Source: Clostridiaceae bacterium (GTDB lineage: Bacteria; Bacillota; Clostridia; DSM-8532). Taken from it: a stretch of DNA of 64,000 nucleotides. Below, piece by piece: positions 37,503 through 46,559 of the stretch. A model generated the notes under the pieces. That model saw only the letters and a list, made by a program, of their open reading frames with translations, searched no databases and had not been told where the DNA came from. The stretch covers positions 1 through 64,000 of the forward strand of contig JAAYNA010000116.1 of NCBI GenBank assembly GCA_012521105.1, given 5' to 3'. Position 1 is the first letter of the stretch. Every line of letters starts with the position of its first letter. A program made the translations under genes and the position numbers.

Positions 37503-38036
37503 ATGAATATCGAGTCTAAATACCGAAGATTATATAAAAAGGTTTGGAAAAGGATAGATAAGGCTACTTTGCTACCTGACGACTGTGGAGGGCTATGTAA
37601 TGAAAAATGCTGCTCCGGTACCGAAAGCGATGGGATGTTGCTATTCCCCGGAGAAGAATATTTATATCATGACAAGGACTGGTGTTCCATTAAGGATACT
37701 AATATTTCACTGTCCGATGGCTATGTTATAAAACTTTTGGTATGCAAGGGGAAATGCCCGAGGGATGAACGTCCGTTATCATGCAGAATATTTCCCTTAA
37801 TCCCATATATTAATGAGTTCAACAGAGTGGATTTCAGGCTTGATCCAAGAAGCTTACGTGTTTGTCCTGTTGCTCAGAAACCCGATGTATATCCGGTGCA
37901 GAGTAAATTTATTGATAACCTGTATAAAGGATTTCCACCGCTTTTAAAAAAAGAAAAAGTGGTGGAGTTTATCGAACTATTGTCTGAGCAGTATGATGAC
38001 ACAATAGAGGTTCTTGAAAAGTTCATCGGGGATTAG
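37503..38036 (+). CDS. YkgJ-like cysteine-cluster protein
   Basis: 177 residues. Cysteines are arranged as DCGGLCNEKCC near 27-37, CKGKCPRDERPLSCRIFP near 81-98, and a late RVCPV, the CxxxCC...RPxxCR.FP pattern of the YkgJ (UPF0153) family, expected to bind zinc or an iron-sulfur cluster. Cytoplasmic, no signal peptide. ATG 37503 has AAAGGCAG upstream. Precedes the CotH-like gene by about 110 bases; a functional link is not evident. Confidence 0.78.
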   Translation: MNIESKYRRLYKKVWKRIDKATLLPDDCGGLCNEKCCSGTESDGMLLFPGEEYLYHDKDWCSIKDTNISLSDGYVIKLLVCKGKCPRDERPLSCRIFPLIPYINEFNRVDFRLDPRSLRVCPVAQKPDVYPVQSKFIDNLYKGFPPLLKKEKVVEFIELLSEQYDDTIEVLEKFIGD

Positions 38037-38145
38037 TACTTAAAAAAGTCAAACAACACAAAAAGCATAGAATGTTGAATTTTGTAGCAATCCATGCAGT
38101 GTGCTATATTAAAATATGTAAAAAATCTATAGCAGGAATAGTGAT

Positions 38146-41078
38146 ATGTCAAAAAAGACTTTTTTTGTAATTATACTATTGGTTCTGATAATTACATTGG
38201 TTTTCTTATACATAAAAACCCGAGAAACTTTTCCGGTTTATTCTGAACTGAATGAACCAAGATTTTAATAAATGAAGTGATGTCTTGCAATAAGTCAACT
38301 TTAATAGATTTTGAAGGCGACTCATCCGATTGGATTGAATTTGTAAATTTAAGTGATACTGCTGTAGACCTTGAAGGTTATGCACTTACGGATGATCCAT
38401 CCAACCCGGGAAAATGGATTTTCCCTACGGTTGAAGTTCCCCCTAAGGGTTTTCTTGTTGTGTTCGCATCGGGCAAGAATAAAGTGGTTCAAAACCAGGT
38501 ACATACTAATTTTAAAATAAGCTCAAAAGCCGAAAATATTGTTTTAAGTGATCCCCATGGTAATTGTATTCAAGAGGTTAAAGTGCCCGAAATCGGTGAC
38601 AATATTTCCTACGGCAGAAGATTTAACAATCCTGATATATGGGATAAATTTCAACACCCTTCACCAGGCTTTCCGAATTCCGAGGAAGGTGCAAAAGCCT
38701 TTGAAGCAAGCATAATAATGGAAAACTCTCCTATATGCATAAATGAAGTTATGGCCGAGAATATTTCATTGCTACAGGACGAAGATGGTGATTACCCTGA
38801 CTGGATAGAAATTTATAATAGAAGTGACAGGGATGTGGATTTGTCGGATTATTTTTTATCAGGCAATGAAAATGATCTGCTTCAGTGGCAGTTTCCAGAT
38901 AAAACAATTAAACCGGGGGAATACCTAATTGTTTTTTGTTCGGGCAAAAACAGGCGAAACCCCAACGGAAACTTACATACGAATTTTAAAATAAATAAAA
39001 GAAGAGAAACCGTTGTTCTGGCAAACTATTTAGGGGAAATTTCCGACTCAGTTGTTATACATAACCTTTCGGATGATTCATCTTATGCCAGGGAAACACC
39101 TGAAACCTGGGTTGAGTCAAAACAGCCCAGCCCCGGATTTCCAAACACAAAGGAAGGCTATGAAATGTTTTCTGAAGCAAAGTATGGTTCAAATAACTTT
39201 TTTATCTACGAAGTGATGTCTGGAAATGAAACAACATTGGCAGATGAAGATGGGAATTTCTATGACTGGATTGAAATAAAAAATACTACTGAAGAAGTGC
39301 AAAATCTTGAAGGGTATAAGCTTTCAGACGACTCTAATTATCTTTCAAAATGGGAATTTCCGTCATACACTGTTCTGCCCGGTCAATCGGTAATAGTATT
39401 TTTATCAGGTGATTATAGCACTGATACCCGTTCTTGCTTTTTGCATGCTAATTTTGGCCTCAGCAGAAAAGGGGATGTGTTATTTTTTTCTGACCCTGAA
39501 GGAAATATAATACAAAGAATGGATATTCCGGAATTAACATCAGATATATCTTATTGATTTTGGGAAGGCAATTTTGAACCTTTCTTCTTCTCAAATCCCA
39601 CCCCGGGAATGCAAAATGACGAAAAAAGCCGGGCAGTTGCCTATTGTCCGAGACCGGTTTTTTCAGCAGAAGGCGGTTTTTACACCTCCCCTCTTTCAAT
39701 ATCAATAAGTTCGTCCGAAGATGGCACAATAATATATTATACCACCGACGGTTCTGTACCGGGTCCTGGTTCCAAGATATACACAAAGCCTCTTGATATT
39801 GAGTCAACTACAGTTATAAATGCCCGTGCATATAAAGACGGATATCTTCCTAGCCAGGTTGTAACAAATACTTACCTGATTGAGCCAATGAACGGCTTTG
39901 CAACAATATCAATAACCACAGACCCTAAAAACCTGTGGGATGGGGATACAGGAATATATGTTATGGGAAAACATGCTGAACCTGAATACCCATATAAGGG
40001 CGCAAATTTCTGGCAGGACTGGGAAAAAACTGCCCATGTAGAGTTTTTTGAAACGGATGGAAGCCTTGCTTTCAGTATGGATGCCGGAATTTCAATCCAT
40101 GGTGAATATACCCGTGCAGCAGAACAGAAATCCTTTGCCATTGAGGCAAGGAAAAAATACCAAAGTGAATATATTAATTACCGGGTTTTCCCTGAAAAGA
40201 ATTTGTTACAATACCAATCCCTTGTACTTAGAAACTCAGGTCAGGATAACTGTAATACGAAACTCAGGGATGTACTTATCTCCCGGTTAATGAAAGAAAC
40301 GGGTATCGATTATCAGGCCTATCGCCCCGCAGTGTTATATTTAAACGGCGAATACTGGGGGATTTATACTCTCAGAGAATCAACCGACAAACATTTTCTT
40401 TCATTTAACAACCATCTGTCAAACCCTGATAACCTGGATATAATAGAAGGTAATAACCGTATTCACCAGGGGGATTATTCCCATTACAAATCTGTTCTGG
40501 ATTATATAAAAAGTCATGATTTAAGTATTGACGAACACTACGAACATGTAAAAACATTGATAAACGTGGATAATTTCATTGATTACCAGATTGCTGTTAT
40601 ATATGCCGCAAACACCGACAACGGAAATATTAAATTCTGGCGGGAAAGAACCCCTGATTCAAAATGGCGCTGGATTCTGTTTGATTTTGACATGGCTTTC
40701 AGAAGAGTTGATCATGATACTGTAAGTCACGTTTTTAATCCCAAGGGTACCGGTGCAGGCAACTGGTTCTCTACGACTATTCAAATGGGCCTTCTGCAAA
40801 ATGATGAATTCAAAGAAAAGTTCTTAAGGCGCTTCGCATATCATTTGAATAATACCTTTGAAACAAATCATGTAATTTCAGTCATCGATGAGCTTGCTTC
40901 AGAAATTGAACCCGAGATACCGAGAAATTTTAAAAAATGGACAGGTTCATACAGCTTATGGAAACAATGCGTGCAAAAACTTAAAGACTTCATCATGGGC
41001 AGACCTTATTATGTTAAAATGTATTTACAACAGTATTTTGGATTAACCGATGCTCAAATGCAGGAGTATGGATTTTAG
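38146..41078 (+). pseudogene. Lamin-tail-domain / CotH kinase-family surface protein, frameshift plus in-frame stop
   Basis: Starts MSKKTFF at 38146 with a signal-anchor (IILLVLIITLVFLYI). The frame is lost by -1 near 38257-38265 (AGATTTTAA), and the other frame continues INEVM with three lamin tail domains (DSSDWIEFVN, DYPDWIEIYN, FYDWIEIKN). At 39555-39557 a TGA interrupts the third LTD 'DISYG' motif where GGA (Gly) is expected. The same frame then continues with a chitobiase-C-terminal-like domain (DGTIIYYTTDGSVPG) and a full CotH kinase domain (ISIHGEYTR, LRESTDKHF, ILFDFDMAF). Repaired, it would be about 975 residues. CotH proteins are atypical kinases, with known spore-coat members. Here the module lies in an operon with VTC and DUF4956 genes. 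Confidence 0.87.
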
Positions 41079-41102
41079 TTTGAGGTTTAAGAGGTGTTCG
41101 GC

Positions 41103-41818
41103 TTGACCGTGAAAAAATACAGAAATGAGCACAAGTTTTTGATTATTATGGCGAGTACATCCTTCTAAAAAACAGGATTATCCGGTTTATGAGCAAAGAC
41201 CCCAATGGAGATTGCGATAACCGGTATCATATACGAAGCCTGTATTTTGACGACATACACAACAACGCTTACTATGAAAAGCTTAACGGAATTAAGAAAA
41301 GAAAAAAGTACAGAATACGAATTTATAATCATAGTAATTCGGTTATAAAGGTTGAAAGGAAGGGAAAAGAAGGACAATACACCCAAAAGGAATCCGAGCT
41401 TATTTCAGAAGATTTATGTAATGGTTTGATTAGCGGGAATACAAACCTGTTATTAACAGGCAGCCCCCTTCTTTCGGATATGTACATTCAAATGAAAACC
41501 CTCTTTCTTAAGCCGGTTGTTCTTGTTGATTACATAAGAGAAGCCTATATTCACCCTGTTGAGAATGTACGCATAACATTTGATATGGAGCTTAAATCCG
41601 GACTATATTCTACCGAGTTGTGGAATACCCGCACTCCTTTGTTGAGTGTTCTGGAACCAAATCTTATTATCATGGAAGTTAAATTTAATAAGTTTTTGCC
41701 TTCAATTTTTACAACACTGCTTTCGGGTTTGAACAGTGAACAAATTTCAATATCAAAATATATATTATGCAGGAAGTTTGCAGAAAGATGTGTGCGGGGT
41801 GAATGGAATGAAAAGTAA
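41103..41818 (+). pseudogene. VTC domain protein (polyphosphate polymerase-like), frameshifted near its start
   Basis: TTG start at 41103 after AAGAGGTG; begins KKYRNEHKFLI. The frame breaks by -1 within ATTATTATGG (41142-41150); one G (ATTGATTATGG) would restore the sequence. The rest reads through with YHIRSLYFDD, KKRKKYRIRIYN, VIKVERKGK and LIIMEVKFNKFLP, which are the basic and acidic tunnel motifs of the VTC family. VTC proteins polymerise ATP into polyphosphate; most bacterial members are uncharacterised. Overlaps the DUF4956 gene by 11 bases. Confidence 0.85.
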
Positions 41819-42491
41819 CACTATAAATTTCAGCGACATAATCAAGAAAAAGTTTCTTGAGGATATGGGGAATTTATCAATCGGTACAGGCAGGATATTA
41901 ACGGTAATGCTGCTATCATTGGCATTGGGATTACTGATTTATTTTGTCTACAAAAAGACTTTTCATGGAGTTGTATACAACCGTAGTTTTAATTTTACAC
42001 TTATATTTATATCAATGGTTACAGCTTTTATTATACTGCCCATAACCTCAAATCTGACACTTTCCCTTGGTATGGTAGGTGCATTAAGTATTGTGCGGTT
42101 CCGTACTGCAGTTAAGGAACCTATAGACATAGCATATTTGTTCTGGGCAATAGCAGTGGGGATTACAACGGGCGCAGGATTCTATTCACTTTCATTATTA
42201 GGGTCTTTATTTATTTCAGCAGTAATTGTGGCCTTCAGCTTTATTCGCGGAAACAATGCAAATTTTTATCTATTGGTTTTAAATTATAAAATTGACAGCC
42301 AGAATTATGTTAGTGAAGCAATTGAAAAAATACCAAAAAAGAAATTAAAGACAAAAACTGTTTCTGATAACAATGTTGAAGCTACATATGAAATAAGAAT
42401 AAAAAATAATGACACTTCCTTTATTTCTGAGTTTTCTGATATTGAAGGTGTAACAAATGCAGCCCTTGTAAGCTATAATGGGGAATGTTAG
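41808..42491 (+). CDS. DUF4956 membrane protein
   Basis: 227 residues from MKSNTINF (ATG 41808, GGGGTG site inside the VTC gene). Four membrane segments (ILTVMLLSLALGLLIYF, FTLIFISMVTAFIILPI, LFWAIAVGITTGAG, LFISAVIVAFSFI) with the conserved LGMVGALSIVRFRTAVKEP motif between the second and third, then a cytoplasmic ferredoxin-like tail. Typical partner of VTC and CotH proteins. It is intact although both upstream genes of the module are broken. Function unknown. Confidence 0.9.
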   Translation: MKSNTINFSDIIKKKFLEDMGNLSIGTGRILTVMLLSLALGLLIYFVYKKTFHGVVYNRSFNFTLIFISMVTAFIILPITSNLTLSLGMVGALSIVRFRTAVKEPIDIAYLFWAIAVGITTGAGFYSLSLLGSLFISAVIVAFSFIRGNNANFYLLVLNYKIDSQNYVSEAIEKIPKKKLKTKTVSDNNVEATYEIRIKNNDTSFISEFSDIEGVTNAALVSYNGEC

Positions 42492-42503
42492 TCATTCCCC
42501 ATT
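42477..42503 (+). terminator. Bidirectional hairpin spanning two convergent, overlapping stop codons
   Basis: Perfect 11-bp inverted repeat AATGGGGAATG/CATTCCCCATT around a 5-base loop. The loop region holds the stop codons of the DUF4956 gene (42489-42491, plus) and the lipoprotein gene (42488-42490, minus). The plus side continues TTGTT; strong stem, modest T-tract. Confidence 0.75.
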
Positions 42504-43943
42504 TGTTCCTCGCTATGTGTTCCTGAGTTCAGCAGTATTTTACCATCCTGATCAAAAGAGTAACCTATCCGGTATTCGTTATCTTCGCCAGCATAATAAA
42601 CTATGATCTGACCGTCTTTATACCTTTTTATTTCAAAGGAGTAAAAACCATAATCATCAACATCAAAGAGTTCTGTTTTTTCCAGTATGTTAATTGTTTC
42701 ATAAGTTTCAACATCAAGTACAACAGGAGCAGAACTAAAAAAATCCGAATACAGAATATACCTGTCGCTTAACCAGTAATAATCACCGGTAGCAGGCAAG
42801 CCAATATATTTATCAGGGACACTGTTGTCCATAGTCCTTATAATAAAATAATAGCTCTGGCTATAGTTCCATACATACAGGCTATTATATTTCCCGCCGG
42901 GCGACACAATTCCCTTTTCTTCAAATGACCTGTTGGTAACAATATAATACCTTAGCCCCGATAGCATTCTGTCCATTACATAATCAATATCCATAAAACT
43001 TATGTTAAACTCATGCATGTCCTCCTGTAAATCATACAATTCACCTTCAAAATTGTTATATACAGTTATCTCATCCCCAAAAAACGATTCAATAAAAATA
43101 CCGTTCATTGAATAGGCATACCAGCCCCCGCCGTGGATATGGCCCATGATTCCAAGAAAATCGTGTATTTGATCTGTTTCGGAATCAGACTCAGATGTTC
43201 GATAAAATATTTCATCGTAATTTTTTATTAAGGTTTTAAGGATGTCAGCGGGGTATGGTCCGGGTTTCTGCGCAAAAATGGCCTGTTCAACCCATCCCTC
43301 TCCTTTAAAGCCCAGATAATAATCAGTTGTTTTATAGAACAACGTATTATCAATAATACAGCTTGGCTCTCCAAGTTTTTCTGTAACCTTCGATATATTG
43401 TCACCTATTTTAATATCCAGTATTATCACCGAACCGTTCACTTATAATAAGGAATTCATCATAAACCAACCCGTTTTTGTAATCTTCATAAGAATAACTT
43501 TCCGGGTTTTCAATGAGCCTTTGGATGGAAGGGTTCAAAGTAAAGTCATCAAAATCAAGGTTTGGTATTGTTGTAAGACCTGCTTCCTCTCGGGTTATAC
43601 TGCTTATTCCATCAGGTAACGGGTTTTCTCCGGTTAATTCCGTACTGTCACTATCAGCAGTTCCTTTTTCGGATTCACCTTCACCACTAACCGGCTTTTC
43701 TGCTGTTTCAAAATCCTTAATATCTTCTGTATTATTAATATATCCGCCAGTTACCTGTTCCGGGTTGTCTTCATTATTCGAAGGTTCTGTTGCCGGGCAG
43801 TAAGTTTCCTTATACTCATCAATATGTACCGAATTATTATACCGGCTGTCATCTTCATTATCCATGTTCATAGCGCTGCATGCTGTAAAAGAGATTAGAA
43901 GAAGTAAGAATAAAATAATAGCTGTATATTTTTTCAATTTCAC
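42488..43943 (-). pseudogene. Putative lipoprotein of unknown function, +1 frameshift
   Basis: GTG start at 43943 (AAAGG upstream). N-terminal signal with lipobox-like SFTAC at Cys 22, then an acidic low-complexity linker to about residue 125. The first frame ends shortly after DEFLIISERF. The second frame, offset +1 near 43428-43433 (TTCGGTG), continues VIILDIKIGDNISKVTEKLGEP, a SmpA/OmlA-like opening, and ends at 42488. Removing one G gives a single protein of about 485 residues. No ribosome site precedes the second part, so two separate genes is the weaker reading. Family not recognised. Confidence 0.62.
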
Positions 43944-44020
43944 CGCTTTTACCTTTCATCTAAAGTTTACAATATATAAATATATCTTAGCACAGGAAGC
44001 CTGCTATAACGAGTGACAAG

Positions 44021-45085
44021 TTATGGAATGCACTCCGAAAGCAGATGCATTGTCAGACCTTTTTCTTTTATAGCTGTAATTATTTCATAGAGCCTTTCGG
44101 TGTCGTACGGATTAAAATGCAGAAGGATGATCGAACCGCCTTTTACCCTTTTCGAAATATGAGCAAAAACCTCATCAGCAATAGGAGCAAGCGGTTCATT
44201 CTTTAAATCATGGTGCCTCAGCACGGCATAATAGCTTTCTAAATTCCATCCGACAGGAACGTATCCAAGTTCAGAAACAATCCGCAAAACTCTTTTACTC
44301 TCGTTTCCTGCACCGCCTGGCAGACGGATGAAAGGGAATTCCTGTTTCATTTTATCAAGATATTCCTGTCCGAAGATTTCAGCAGCAACTGATTCCCATT
44401 CCAGTATTTCTTTCTTTACGTCTTCGCTGTTCAATTGCGTAAGCCATTTATGGTTCTGTGTGTGGTTACAGATAAGATGACCTTCTTCAATGGCTTGCTT
44501 CCACAAGTCCTCATTGGTTTTTAAATACTTTCCTATTACAAAGAAAGTGCATTTCACTTCATGCTTTTTTAATACTTCAAGAGCTTTTTTTACGGCTTTC
44601 TGGTTGCCACCGTCATCAAAGGTAAGGCAAATCCGTGTATTATCATTAAAAGACTTGATGGGATATATGAATTCGGAGCCGGTCTCTGCCGCCGGAGTAG
44701 GGGCAGGGCTAACCGAAACAGACCCGGAAGAAGAAATTTGTGTAATTTCTGGTTCCGAGGTGGGTTCTGCAGCCCGAGCGGGCTCTGAAGACGGTGTCTG
44801 CGTAACCGGCAAAGTGGGAGTGGAAGTCTCATATAAAACAGACTCGGGTGATGGTAACGGAGTAACTTCAGGAGTTGGAGTGGGTTCGGCAGAAACACTT
44901 TGCGCAGCACTTGAATCTGGTTCTAATTCAGGTTCTGTATACTCAGCAGGCGAAGATGAAGGCTCCGAACGGGTATCATAAAATTCAACCGTACCGGATA
45001 CCGAAGCGGTAGCAGAAGCACAACCGCTTAAAACTATCATCATGGCAGTCACTACTGCCCAATGAGCATAATGGCATTTTTTCAT
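44021..45085 (-). CDS. Polysaccharide deacetylase (NodB domain) lipoprotein
   Basis: 354 residues. Lipoprotein signal with lipobox LSGC (Cys 22), a Ser/Thr/Pro/Glu-rich linker to about 140, then the NodB domain with TFDDG near 157 (catalytic base and metal Asp), NHTQNH near 208 (metal His pair), RLPGG near 250 and a late LLHFNP motif. Expected to deacetylate peptidoglycan or another envelope glycan outside the membrane. ATG 45085 with AAGGGG upstream. Monocistronic. Confidence 0.93.
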   Translation of the reverse strand: MKKCHYAHWAVVTAMMIVLSGCASATASVSGTVEFYDTRSEPSSSPAEYTEPELEPDSSAAQSVSAEPTPTPEVTPLPSPESVLYETSTPTLPVTQTPSSEPARAAEPTSEPEITQISSSGSVSVSPAPTPAAETGSEFIYPIKSFNDNTRICLTFDDGGNQKAVKKALEVLKKHEVKCTFFVIGKYLKTNEDLWKQAIEEGHLICNHTQNHKWLTQLNSEDVKKEILEWESVAAEIFGQEYLDKMKQEFPFIRLPGGAGNESKRVLRIVSELGYVPVGWNLESYYAVLRHHDLKNEPLAPIADEVFAHISKRVKGGSIILLHFNPYDTERLYEIITAIKEKGLTMHLLSECIP

Positions 45086-45111
45086 TCATAAGTCCCCTTA
45101 ACACAAACAAT

Positions 45112-45127
45112 ACGGCCTGCCGGCCGT
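45112..45127 (-). terminator. Short GC-rich hairpin between DUF1858 and deacetylase genes
   Basis: ACGGCC/GGCCGT stem with a 4-base loop. A TTTTCTTT run follows on the plus side, only a weak T-rich run on the minus side where termination would be needed for the DUF1858 gene. Confidence 0.5.
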
Positions 45128-45164
45128 TTTCTTTAAACATTTTATTTGAAAATGCCATGGATTG

Positions 45165-45395
45165 TCAATGGATTACCGTGAAACCTTTTTCGCTGAATTT
45201 TTCAACAATGGTACTAAGCTCAATCCCCTTCATTTTTGCACCCTTTGGAATGGTCATAACCTTTCCGGCTGTTTTTAGCATTACCGGGTTTGTAATACTT
45301 TCAAAACCAATATTTTTCAATATATCTTTAACTTCAGGATATTCGCTGACCAGTTCGAAAACCGTCTTTTTCATGTTCAGAATTTTTTCATTCAT
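45165..45395 (-). CDS. DUF1858 domain protein
   Basis: 76 residues. Matches the DUF1858 pattern: KKTVFELVSEYPEVKDIL..IGF near the start and MLKTAGKVMTIPKGAKM in the middle. Often an N-terminal partner of hybrid-cluster or heme-binding proteins in anaerobes; here it stands alone. ATG 45395 with AAGGTG upstream. The usual 'C' and 'GC' residues of redox-linked versions are absent. Confidence 0.8.
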   Translation of the reverse strand: MNEKILNMKKTVFELVSEYPEVKDILKNIGFESITNPVMLKTAGKVMTIPKGAKMKGIELSTIVEKFSEKGFTVIH

Positions 45396-45758
45396 TTACA
45401 TCACCTTAATATTTTACTTCACCTATTATTACCCGGCTTATTGGAAAAATAAAACCTTTTTTCTCTGATATGTCATCTTTGCGCCAATCAGCCAATGGAT
45501 ATACTGTCATTTCAGCCTATGGCGAATTTTGATTAAAGCAATAATTTAAATAATATATTACAGATAATTTACAGATATCATCCGGTCATTGTGCTTTTAT
45601 GTAATTAAGTTGTCATGCAGGCATATTACTCCTCCCGGACCTCGTTTGACCGAAAGGATCTTGTCAAGCTGAGAGAATGCTGCTATTTAATATCCAATAT
45701 TGTTATAAAATCTAAGCAAAAAGTTACAGAATGAGAATTGGTGTGAAATAGATGCCTT
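45396..45758. other. Intergenic region without a recognised gene
   Basis: 363 bases. Near 45630-45645 the minus strand has GGGAGGAG followed by ATG, but the frame closes after three codons (Met-Pro-Ala), so it is at most a relic. Promoter for the DUF1858 gene is expected near 45410-45480. No RNA structure recognised. Confidence 0.5.
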
Positions 45759-46235
45759 TTATTCGTCCAGAAGTTTTTTGTAGTTTTCCATAAGTTCTAT
45801 AAATTTTGTACTGTCACTGCCGGTATCTGGGTGATATTTTTTAGCAAGCTCCCGAAACCTTTTCTTAATAGCTTCTCTGTCTGCATTATAAGGAAGACCG
45901 AATTGTGCCAGAAGACTTGGATCATATAAACCTGCATTTAAAAATCCATTCTCTTTGTAGTAGATGAAATAAACATTAAGAAAGAATTCACTGATAACTT
46001 CTTTCAGTTCGTCTTTATCCATATTTAATAATGTATAAAGTGAATATTTGACTTTTTTCTTACAGCAGTCATTCAAATCAAAAAAATCATCCCAGACAAG
46101 CCTTATATTTTTGCTTTTTTCACAAATATCATCCTGCGAGAACCCAAAATTATTAAACCGGATTTTAACTTCCAGCTTTTTAAGCTTCCTGATTTTTCGC
46201 TTAATCTCTTCCCGCGTAAATTTTTCACCCGACAT
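45759..46235 (-). CDS. Protein with a C-terminal J-domain
   Basis: 158 residues. The last 60 or so form a J-domain (FGLPYNADREAIKKRFRELA, then KKYHPDTG with the essential HPD, then FIELMENYKKLL). The N-terminal 95 residues are charged, with a coiled-coil-like start (EEIKRKIRKLKKLEVKI) and no glycine-rich or zinc region, so it is not a classical DnaJ. Probably a dedicated Hsp70 recruiter for an unknown client. ATG 46235 with GAGGG upstream. Confidence 0.85.
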   Translation of the reverse strand: MSGEKFTREEIKRKIRKLKKLEVKIRFNNFGFSQDDICEKSKNIRLVWDDFFDLNDCCKKKVKYSLYTLLNMDKDELKEVISEFFLNVYFIYYKENGFLNAGLYDPSLLAQFGLPYNADREAIKKRFRELAKKYHPDTGSDSTKFIELMENYKKLLDE

Positions 46236-46559
46236 TTAAAATTGCCCTCATCAATCACTATTCTCAAATAAATACATGCTCCTATAAGTGTATGCACTCA
46301 GCAATAATAGTTTACTCTCATTATAACAACGGGAACAATTGCAGGTCAAAAACCAAAATTTATTAAAAAAGTGTATTGAAGCAATCAGCAATATATAATA
46401 TTATATTAATTTAGAAAGTTTTAATAATACGGTTATATGAGACAAAACTTAATTGACCCATTTGAATTCAATACCACCTGTTGTTTATCAGGACAAATAA
46501 AACAGTTGGCAGCCTCCGGACCGAAGCTGCACATTTCATAGGTTAAGGAGTAAATATAT
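46236..46559. other. Divergent region between the J-domain gene and carB
   Basis: 324 bases, AT-rich. A GC-richer patch at about 46509-46531 can form GCAGC/GCTGC around an 11-base loop, 30 bases before carB. No PyrR-type leader or other known riboswitch is recognised. AAGGAG precedes the carB start. Confidence 0.45.

Noticed and set aside
44490-44981. 163-codon frame antisense to the deacetylase gene.
   Set aside because: It is a shadow of the Ser/Pro/Glu-rich linker of the NodB lipoprotein; no start site, and the sense gene has clear motifs.
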